Source: Hydractinia symbiolongicarpus
Taxonomy: Eukaryota > Cnidaria > Hydrozoa > Anthoathecata > Hydractiniidae
NCBI RefSeq assembly: GCF_029227915.1
Contig: NC_079878.1
Coordinates: 33,259,501 to 33,323,500, forward strand
Direction: 5' to 3'
Length of the DNA stretch: 64,000 bases
A program made the position numbers and the translations under genes. This document shows positions 52,301 through 62,343 of the stretch, piece by piece. The notes under the pieces were generated by a model. That model did no database searches. It was not told the origin of the DNA and was given only the letters and a program-made list of their open reading frames with translations. Each line of letters starts with the position of its first letter. The stretch's first letter is position 1.

Positions 52301-52742
52301 GCGTTTTAGTGGTGAAAAAATAATTTAAAAAATCGTTCTGGAAATGAGTTTACTCACAGGGTACTTTCTTTGTATACATTCGACTATACGTGCCAAGCCC
52401 GGGATTTACGGGAAATCGCGGGTTTTCGTTTGCCGGCGATTAAACTGCTTTTATTCAGCGTCTCATCAAAAATGAAAACATTCTTGAAAACTACAAGTCT
52501 CATGCGTTTTAGTGGTGAAAAAATAATTTAAAAAATCGTTCTGGAAATGAGTTTACTCACAGGGTACTTTCTTTGTATACATTCGACTATACGTGCCAAG
52601 CCCAGGATTTACGGGAAATCGCGGGTTTTCGTTTGCCGGCGATTAAACTGCTTTTATTCAGCGTCTCATTAAAAATGAAAACATTCTTGAAAACTACAAG
52701 TCTCATGCGTTTTAGTGGTGAAAAAATAATTTAAAAAATCGT
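49311..52742 (+). repeat. aagcccggg-rich block, copy 4
   Basis: Matches copy 2 at offsets of 23,653-23,655. Tags: the gggtgctttcc monomer at about 49,520, tttaccgcaaatcg at 50,173, ctttgattcag near 50,623, and caagacttatg at 52,291. The match continues upstream into the 13-mer (about 48,280 versus 24,626) and downstream into the 191-bp domain. Private differences include gccaagccggggattt at 50,771, cgggcaatcg near 50,989 and cgttccggaaatg near 51,727. Confidence 0.88.
50915..52130 (+). repeat. 608-bp trimer tandem pair, copy 4 block
   Basis: The aaaccgttctgg tags are at 50,915 and 51,523, exactly 608 bp apart, with the same three monomers per unit as in the other blocks. Confidence 0.9.
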
Positions 52743-54294
52743 TCTGGAAATGAGTTTACTCACAGGGTACTTTCTTTGTATACGGGCCAAGCCCGGGATT
52801 TACGGGAAATCGCGGGTTTTCGTTTTCCGGCGATTAAACCTCTTTCATTATGCGTCTCATCAAAAATGAAAACATTTTTGAAAACTACAAGTCTCATGCG
52901 TTTTAGTGGTGAAAAAAAAATTTAAAAAATCGTTCGGGAAATGAAATTACTTCTTGGGTACTTTCTTTGTATACATTCGACTATACGGGTCAAGCCCCGG
53001 ATTTACGGGAAAACGCTGGATTTCGTTTGCCGGCGGTTAAACGTCTTTCATTAAGCGTCTCATCAAAAATGAAAACATTTTTGAAAAGTACAAGTCTCAT
53101 GCGTTTTAGTGGTGAAAAAATAATTTAAAAAATAGTTCGGGAAATGAGTTTACTCCCTGGGTACTTTCTTTGTATACTTTTGACTATACGGGCCGAGTCC
53201 GGGATTTAGGGAAATCGCAGGTTTTCGTTTGCCGGCGATTAAACTACTTTTATTCAGCGTCTCATCAAAAATGAAAACATTTTTAAAAACTACAAGACTT
53301 ATGCGTTTTAGTGGTGAAAAAATAATTTAAAAAATCGTTCTGGAAATGAGTTTACTCACAGGGTACTTTCTTTGTATACATTCGACTATACGTGCCAAGC
53401 CCGGGATTTACGGGAAATCGCGGGTTTTCGTTTGCCGGCGATTAAACTGCTTTTATTCAGCGTCTCATCAAAAATGAAAACATTCTTGAAAACTACAAGT
53501 CTCATGCGTTTTAGTGGTGAAAAAATAATTTAAAAAATCGTTCTGGAAATGAGTTTACTCACAGGGTACTTTCTTTGTATACATTCGACTATACGTGCCA
53601 AGCCCAGGATTTACGGGAAATCGCGGGTTTTCGTTTGCCGGCGATTAAACTGCTTTTATTCAGCGTCTCATTAAAAATGAAAACATTCTTGAAAACTACA
53701 AGTCTCATGCGTTTTAGTGGTGAAAAAATAATTTAAAAAATCGTTCTGGAAATGAGTTTACTCACAGGGTACTTTCTTTGTATACGGGCCAAGCCCGGGA
53801 TTTACGGGAAATCGCGGGTTTTCGTTTTCCGGCGATTAAACCTCTTTCATTATGCGTCTCATCAAAAATGAAAACATTTTTGAAAACTACAAGTCTCATG
53901 CGTTTTAGTGGTGAAAAAAAAATTTAAAAAATCGTTCGGGAAATGAAATTACTTCTTGGGTACTTTCTTTGTATACATTCGACTATACGGGTCAAGCCCC
54001 GGATTTACGGGAAAACGCTGGATTTCGTTTGCCGGCGGTTAAACGTCTTTCATTAAGCGTCTCATCAAAAATGAAAACATTTTTGAAAAGTACAAGTCTC
54101 ATGCGTTTTAGTGGTGAAAAAATAATTTAAAAAATAGTTCGGGAAATGAGTTTACTCCCTGGGTACTTTCTTTGTATACTTTTGACTATACGGGCCGAGT
54201 CCGGGATTTAGGGAAATCGCAGGTTTTCGTTTGCCAGCGATTAAACTGCTTTTATTCAGCGTCTCATCAAAAATGAAAACATTTTTGAAAACTA
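52291..54294 (+). repeat. 1,002-bp tandem duplication next to copy 4
   Basis: The caagacttatg tag (52,291 and 53,293) and the 191-bp TATAC junction (52,779 and 53,781) both recur at 1,002 bp. Relative to the 28.6-29.6 kb counterpart this segment is doubled: the offset to the earlier copy rises from 23,655 to 24,657 across it. The joint monomer near 53,220 reads ccggcgattaaactactt, differing from the usual ccagcgattaaactgctt. Confidence 0.9.
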
Positions 54295-55545
54295 CAAGTC
54301 TCATGCGTTTTAGTGGTGAAAAAATAATTTAAAAAATCGTTCTGGAAATGAGTTTACTCACAGGGTACTTTCTTTGTATACATTCGACTATACGTGCCGA
54401 GTCCGGGATTTACGGGAAATCGCAGGTTTTCGTTTGCCGGCGATTAAACATCTTTTATTCAGCGTCTCATCAAAAATGAAAACATTTTTGAAAACTACAA
54501 GTCTCATACGTTTTAGTGGTGAAAAAATAATTTAAAAATTCGTTCGGGAAATGAGTTTACTCAGTGGGTACTTTCCTTGTATACTTTTTACTATACGGGC
54601 CGAGTCCGGGATTTACGGGAAATCGCGGGTTTTCGTTTGCCGGCGATTAAACTTCTTTTATTCAGCGTCTCATCAAAAATGAAAACATTTTTAAAAACTA
54701 CAAGTCTCATGGGCTTTAGTGGTGAAATAATAATTTAAAAAATCGTTTGGGAAATGACTTTACTCACAGGGTACTTTCTTTGTATACGGGCCAAGCCCGG
54801 GATTTACGGGAAATCGCGGGTTTTCGTTTTCCGGCGATTAAACCTCTTTCATTATGCGTCTCATCAAAAATGAAAACATTTTTGAAAACTACAAGTCTCA
54901 TGCGTTTTAGTGGTGAAAAAAAAATTTAAAAAATCGTTCGGGAAATGAGTTTACTTCTTGGGTACTTTCTTTGTATACATTCGACTATACGGGTCAAGCC
55001 CCGGATTTACGGGAAAACGCTGGATTTCGTTTGCCGGCGATTAAACGTCTTTCATTAAGCGGCTCATCAAAAATGAAAACATTTTTGAAAAGTACAAGTC
55101 TCATGCGTTTTAGTGGTGAAAAAATAATTTAAAAAATAGTTCGGGAAATGAGTTTACTCCCTGGGTACTTTCTTTGTATACTTTTGACTAAACGGGCCGG
55201 GTCTGGGATTTAGGGAAATCGCAGGTTTTCGTTTGCCAGCGATTAAACTGCTTTTATTCAGCGTCTCATCAAAAATGAAAACATTTTTGAAAACTACAAG
55301 TCTCATGCGTTTTAGTGGTGAAAAAATAAATTAAAAAATCGTTCTGGAAATGAGTTTACTCACAGGGTACTTTCTTTGTATACATTCGACTATACGTGCC
55401 AAGCCCGGGATTTACGGGAAATCGCGGGTTTTCGTTTGCCGGCGATTAAACCGCTTTTATTCAGCGTCTCATCAAAAATGAAAATATTTTTAAAAAATTC
55501 AAGTCTCATGGGCTTTAGTGGTGAAATAATAATTTAAAAAATCGT

Positions 55546-58500
55546 TTGGGAAATGAGTTTACTCCCTGGGTACTTTCTTTGTATACTTTCGACTATACGG
55601 GCCGAGTACGGGATTTACGGGAAATCGCAGATTTTCGTTTCCTAGCGATTAAACTTCTTTTATTCAGCGTCTCATCAAAAATGACAACATTTTTGAAACT
55701 ACAAGTCTCATGCGTTTTAGTGGTGAAAAAATAATTTAAAAAATCGTTCGGGAAATGAGTTTACACCCTGGGTACTTTCTTTGTATACTTTTGACTATAC
55801 GGGCCGAGTCCGGAATTTACGGGAAATCGCAGGTTTTCGTTTGCCGGCGATTAAACATCTTTTATTCAGCGTCTCATCAAAAATGAAAACATATTTGAAA
55901 ACTACAAGTCTCATACGTTTTAGTGGTGAAAAAATAATTTAAAAATTCGTTCGGGAAATGAGTTAACTCACTGGGTACTTTCCTTGTATACTTTTTACTA
56001 TACGGGCCGAGTCCGGGATTTACGGGAAATCGCGGGTTTTCGTTTGCCGGCGATTAAACTTCTTTTATTCAGCGTCTCATCAAAAATGAAAACATTTTTA
56101 AAAACTACAAGTCTCATGGGCTTTAGTGGTGAAATAATAATTTAAAAAATCGTTTGGGAAATGAGTTTACTCACAGGGTACTTTCTTTGTATACGGGCCA
56201 AGCCCGGGATTTACGGGAAATCGCGGGTTTTCGTTTTCCGGCGATTAAACCTCTTTCATTATGCGTCTCATCAAAAATGAAAACATTTTTGAAAACTACA
56301 AGTCTCATACGTTTTAGTGGTGAAAAAATAATTTAAAAATTCGTTCGGGAAATGAGTTAACTCACTGGGTACTTTCCTTGTATACTTTTTACTATACGGG
56401 CCGAGTCCGGGATTTACGGGAAATCGCGGGTTTTCGTTTGCCGGCGATTAAACTTCTTTTATTCAGCGTCTCATCAAAAATGAAAACATTTTTAAAAACT
56501 ACAAGTCTCATGGGCTTTAGTGGTGAAATAATAATTTAAAAAATCGTTTGGGAAATGAGTTTACTCACAGGGTACTTTCTTTGTATACGGGCCAAGCCCG
56601 GGATTTACGGGAAATCGCGGGTTTTCGTTTTCCGGCGATTAAACCTCTTTCATTATGCGTCTCATCAAAAATGAAAACATTTTTGAAAAGTACAAGTCTC
56701 ATGCGTTTTAGTGGTGAAAAAATAATTTAAAAAATAGTTCGGGAAATGAGTTTACTCCCTGGGTACTTTCTTTGTATACTTTTGACTAAACGGGCCGGGT
56801 CTGGGATTTAGGGAAATCGCAGGTTTTCGTTTGCCAGCGATTAAACTGCTTTTATTCAGCGTCTCATCAAAAATGAAAACATTTTTGAAAACTACAAGTC
56901 TCATGCGTTTTAGTGGTGAAAAAATAAATTAAAAAATCGTTCTGGAAATGAGTTTACTCACAGGGTACTTTCTTTGTATACATTCGACTATACGTGCCAA
57001 GCCCGGGATTTACGGGAAATCGCGGGTTTTCGTTTGCCGGCGATTAAACCGCTTTTATTCAGCGTCTCATCAAAAATGAAAATATTTTTAAAAAATTCAA
57101 GTCTCATGGGCTTTAGTGGTGAAATAATAATTTAAAAAATCGTTTGGGAAATGAGTTTGCTCCCTGGGTACTTTCTTTGTATACTTTCGACTATACGGGC
57201 CGAGTACGGGATTTACGGGAAATCGCAGATTTTCGTTTCCTAGCGATTAAACTTCTTTTATTCAGCGTCTCATCAAAAATGACAACATTTTTGAAACTAC
57301 AAGTCTCATGCGTTTTAGTGGTGAAAAAATAATTTAAAAAATCGTTCGGGAAATGAGTTTACACCCTGGGTACTTTCTTTGTATACTTTTGACTATACGG
57401 GCCGAGTCCGGAATTTACGGGAAATCGCAGGTTTTCGTTTGCCGGCGATTAAACATCTTTTATTCAGCGTCTCATCAAAAATGAAAACATATTTGAAAAC
57501 TACAAGTCTCATACGTTTTAGTGGTGAAAAAATAATTTAAAAATTCGTGCGGGAAATGAGTTAACTCACTGGGTACTTTCCTTGTATACTTTTTACTATA
57601 CGGGCCGAGTCCGGGATTTACGGGAAATCGCGGGTTTTCGTTTGCCGGCGATTAAACTTCTTTTATTCAGCGTCTCATCAAAAATGAAAACATTTTTAAA
57701 AACTACAAGTCTCATGGGCTTTAGTGGTGAAATAATAATTTAAAAAATCGTTTGGGAAATGAGTTTACTCACAGGGTACTTTCTTTGTATACGGGCCAAG
57801 CCCGGGATTTACGGGAAATCGCGGGTTTTCGTTTTCCGGCGATTAAACCTCTTTCATTATGCGTCTCATCAAAAATGAAAACATTTTTGAAAACTACAAG
57901 TCTCATGCGTTTTAGTGGTGAAAAAATAATTTAAAAAATCGTTCGGGAAATGAGTTTACACCCTGGGTACTTTCTTTGTATACTTTTGACTATACGGGCC
58001 GAGTCCGGGATTTACGGGAAATCGCAGGTTTTCGTTTGCCGGCGATTAAACATCTTTTATTCAGCGTCTCATCAAAAATGAAAACATTTTTGAAAACTAC
58101 AAGTCTCATACGTTTTAGTGGTGAAAAAATAATTTAAAAATTCGTTCGGGAAATGAGTTAACTCACTGGGTACTTTCCTTGTATACTTTTTACTATACGG
58201 GCCGAGTCCGGGATTTACGGGAAATCGCGGGTTTTCGTTTGCCGGCAATTAAACTTCTTTTATTCAGCGTCTCATCAAAAATGAAAACATTTTTAAAAAC
58301 TACAAGTCTCATGGGCTTTAGTGGTGAAATAATAATTTAAAAAATCGTTTGGGAAATGAGTTTACTCACAGGGTACTTTCTTTGTATACGGGTCAAGCCC
58401 CGGATTTACGGGAAAACGCTGGATTTCGTTTGCCGGCGATTAAACTGCTTTTATTCAGCGTCTCATCAAAAATGAAAACATTTTTGAAAACTACTAGTCT

Positions 58501-58740
58501 CATGCGTTTTAGTGGTGAAAAAATAAATTAAAAAATCGTTCTGGAAATGAGTTTACTCACAGGGTACTTTCTTTGTATACATTCGACTATACGTGCCAAG
58601 CCCGGGATTTACGGGAAATCGCGGGTTTTCGTTTGCCGGCGATTAAACCGCTTTTATTCAGCGTCTCATCAAAAATGAAAATATTTTTAAAAAATTCAAG
58701 TCTCATGCGTTTTAGTGGTGAAAAAATAATTTAAAAAATC
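55546..58740 (+). repeat. Approximate 1,598-bp HOR pair
   Basis: The cgcagattttcgtttcctagcg monomer with gacaacattt occurs at 55,546 and 57,144, exactly 1,598 bp apart. Shared neighbours are the gtccggaatttacgg monomer and the ttaactcactggg/ttttactatac monomer. The second unit is then interrupted by additional 191-bp monomers, so the pattern is imperfect. Confidence 0.75.
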
Positions 58741-59745
58741 GTTCGGGAAATGAGTTTACACCCTGGGTACTTTCTTTGTATACTTTTGACTATACGGCCC
58801 GAGTCCGGAATTTACGGGAAATCGCAGGTTTTCGTTTGCCGGCGATTAAACATCTTTTATTCAGCGTCTCATCAAAAATGAAAACATATTTGAAAACTAC
58901 AAGTCTCATACGTTTTAGTGGTGAAAAAATAATTTAAAAATTCGTTCGGGAAATGAGTTAACTCACTGGGTACTTTCCTTGTATACTTTTTACTATACGG
59001 GCCGAGTCCGGGATTTACGGGAAATCGCGGGTTTTCGTTTGCCGGCGATTAAACTTCTTTTATTCAGCGTCTCATCAAAAATGAAAACATTTTTAAAAAC
59101 TACAAGTCTCATGGGCTTTAGTGGTGAAATAATAATTTAAAAAATCGTTTGGGAAATGAGTTTACTCACAGGGTACTTTCTTTGTGTACGGGCCAAGCCC
59201 GGGATTTACGGGAAATTGCGGGTTTTCGTTTTCCGGCGATTAAACCTCTTTCATTATGCGTCTCATCAAAAATGAAAACATTTTTGAAAACTACAAGTCT
59301 CATGCGTTTTAGTGGTGAAAAAATAATTTAAAAAATCGTTCGGGAAATGAGTTCACACCCTGGGTACTTTCTTTGTATACTTTTGACTATACGGGCCGAG
59401 TCCGGGATTTACGGGAAATCGCAGGTTTTCGTTTGCCGGCGATTAAACATCTTTTATTCAGCGTCTCATCAAAAATGAAAACATTTTTGAAAACTACAAG
59501 TCTCATACGTTTTAGTGGTGAAAAAATAATTTAAAAATTCGTTCGGGAAATGAGTTAACTCACTGGGTACTTTCCTTGTATACTTTTTACTATACGGGCC
59601 GAGTCCGGGATTTACGGGAAATCGCGGGTTTTCGTTTGCCGGCAATTAAACTTCTTTTATTCAGCGTCTCATCAAAAATGAAAACATTTTTAAAAACTAC
59701 AAGTCTCATGGGCTTTAGTGGTGAAATAATAATTTAAAAAATCGT

Positions 59746-62152
59746 TTGGGAAATGAGTTTACTCACAGGGTACTTTCTTTGTATACGGGTCAAGCCCCGG
59801 ATTTACGGGAAAACGCTGGATTTCGTTTGCCGGCGATTAAACGTCTTTCATTAAGCGTCTCATCAAAAATGAAAACATTTTTGAAAAGTACAAGTCTCAT
59901 GCGTTTTAGTGGTGAAAAAATAATTTAAAAAATAGTTCGGGAAATGGGTTTACTCCCTGGGTACTTTCTTTGTATACTTTTGACTAAACGGGCCGAGTCC
60001 GGGATTTAGGGAAATCGCAGGTTTTCGTTTGCCAGCGATTAAACTGCTTTTATTCAGCGTCTCATCAAAAATGAAAACATTTTTGAAAACTACAAGTCTC
60101 ATGCGTTTTAGTGGTGAAAAAATAATTTAAAAAATCGTTCTGGAAATGAGTTTACTCACAGGGTACTTTCTTTGTATACATTCGACTATACGTGCCAAGC
60201 CCGGGATTTACGGGAAATCGCGGGTTTTCGTTTGCCGGCGATTAAACCGCTTTTATTCAGCGTCTCATCAAAAATGAAAATATTTTTTAAAAATTCAAGT
60301 CTCATGGGCTTTAGTGGTGAAATAATAATTTAAAAAATCGTTTGGGAAATGAGTTTACTCCCTGGGTACTTTCTTTGTATACTTTCGACTATACGGGCCG
60401 AGTACGGGATTTACGGGAAATCGCAGATTTTCGTTTCCTGGCGATTAAACTTCTTTTATTCAGCGTCTCATCAAAAATGACAACATTTTTGAAACTACAA
60501 GTCTCATGCGTTTTATTGGTGAAAAAATAATTTAAAAAATCGTTCGGGAAATGAGTTTACACCCTGGGTACTTTCTTTGTATACTTTTGACTATACGGGC
60601 CGAGTCCGGGATTTACGGGAAATCGCAGGTTTTCGTTTGCCGGCGATTAAACATCTTTTATTCAGCGTCTCATCAAAAATGAAAACATTTTTGAAAACTA
60701 CAAGTCTCATACGTTTTAGTGGTGAAAAAATAATTTAAAAATTCGTTCGGGAAATGAGTTAACTCACTGGGTACTTTCCTTGTATACTTTTTACTATACG
60801 GGCCGAGTCCGGGATTTACGGGAAATCGCGGGTTTTCGTTTGCCGGCGATTAAACTTCTTTTATTCAGCGTCTCATCAAAAATGAAAACATTTTTAAAAA
60901 CTACAAGTCTCATGGGCTTTAGTGGTGAAATAATAATTTAAAAAATCGTTTGGGAAATGAGTTTACTCACAGGGTACTTTCTTTGTATACGGGTCAAGCC
61001 CCGGATTTACGGGAAAACGCTGGATTTCGTTTGCCGGCGATTAAACGTCTTTCATTAAGCGTCTCATCAAAAATGAAAACATTTTTGAAAAGTACAAGTC
61101 TCATGCGTTTTAGTGGTGAAAAAATAATTTAAAAAATAGTTCGGGAAATGAGTTTACTCCCTGGGTACTTTCTTGTATACTTTTGACTAAACGGGCCGAG
61201 TCCGGGATTTAGGGAAATCGCAGGTTTTCGTTTGCCAGCGATTAAACTGCTTTTATTCAGCGTCTCATCAAAAATGAAAACATTTTTGAAAACTACAAGT
61301 CTCATGCGTTTTAATGGTGAAAAAATAATTTAAAAAAATCGTTCTGGAAATGAGTTTACTCACAGGGTACTTTCTTTGTATACATTCGACTATACGTGCC
61401 AAGCCCGGGATTTACGGGAAATCGCGGGTTTTCGTTTGCCGGCGATTAAACCGCTTTTATTCAGCGTCTCATCAAAAATGAAAATATTTTTTAAAAATTC
61501 AAGTCTCATGGGCTTTAGTGGTGAAATAATAATTTAAAAAATCGTTTGGGAAATGAGTTTACTCCCTGGGTACTTTCTTTGTATACTTTCGACTATACGG
61601 GCCGAGTACGGGATTTACGGGAAATCGCAGATTTTCGTTTCCTGGCGATTAAACTTCTTTTATTCAGCGTCTCATCAAAAATGACAACATTTTTGAAACT
61701 ACAAGTCTCATGCGTTTTAGTGGTGAAAAAATAATTTAAAAAATCGTTCGGGAAATGAGTTTACACCCTGGGTACTTTGTTTGTATACTTTTGACTATAC
61801 GGGCCGAGTCCGGGATTTACGGGAAATCGCAGGTTTTCGTTTGCCGGCGATTAAACATCTTTTATTCAGCGTCTCATCAAAAATGAAAACATTTTTGAAA
61901 ACTACAAGTCTCATACGTTTTAGTGGTGAAAAATAATTTAAAAATTCGTTCGGGAAATGAGTTAACTCACTGGGTACTTTCCTTGTATACTTTTTACTAT
62001 ACGGGCCGAGTCCGGGATTTACGGGAAATCGCGGGTTTTCGTTTGCCGGCGATTAAACTTCTTTTATTCAGCGTCTCATCAAAAATGAAAACATTTTTAA
62101 AAACTACAAGTCTCATGGGCTTTAGTGGTGAAATAATAATTTAAAAAATCGT
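59746..62152 (+). repeat. 6-mer HOR, 1,204 and 1,203 bp
   Basis: Units 59,746-60,949 and 60,950-62,152, with a third starting at 62,153. Order: 191-bp gggtcaagccccgg monomer; 202-bp ggatttaggg monomer; ggttctgg monomer; 202-bp cgcagattttcg/gacaacattt monomer; acaccctggg/acatc monomer; ttaactcac/ttttactatac monomer. The second unit has three private single-base length changes (near 61,171, 61,334 and 61,930), which net to -1. Confidence 0.9.
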
Positions 62153-62343
62153 TTGGGAAATGAGTTTACTCACAGGGTACTTTCTTTGTATACGGGTCAA
62201 GCCCCGGATTTACGGGAAAACGCTGGATTTCGTTTGCCGGCGATTAAACGTCTTTCATTAAGCGTCTCATCAAAAATGAAAACATTTTTGAAAAGTACAA
62301 GTCTCATGCGTTTTAGTGGTGAAAAAATAATTTAAAAAATAGT

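Larger units (their letters stand above)
52743..62343 (+). repeat. 191-bp monomer domain 2
   Basis: Eleven 191-bp monomers start at 52,743, 53,745, 54,747, 56,154, 56,548, 57,752, 58,349, 59,149, 59,746, 60,950 and 62,153. Seven carry the gggccaagcccggg body. Four (58,349, 59,746, 60,950, 62,153) carry the gggtcaagccccgg body; the 58,349 one ends as a ctgcttttattcag monomer and is a further hybrid. The region to about 55,130 matches 29.1-30.5 kb. Beyond that, new arrangements with a gacaacatttttgaaactac monomer (202 bp) appear. Confidence 0.9.

Noticed and set aside
61923-62144. Longest open frame, 73 codons
   Set aside because: It exists only because a private 1-bp loss in the A-run near 61,930 joins a short upstream frame to the standard monomer frame.
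3008-62335. About seventy open frames of 60-73 codons on the + strand, once per monomer, with near-identical products
   Set aside because: They are the same stretch of the satellite read in the same phase, mostly from a TTG rather than ATG, and end at the taa in aataatttaa. The period is not a multiple of 3, single-base indels are common, there is no codon-level conservation signal, and many monomers lack the frame. They are repeat by-products, not genes.
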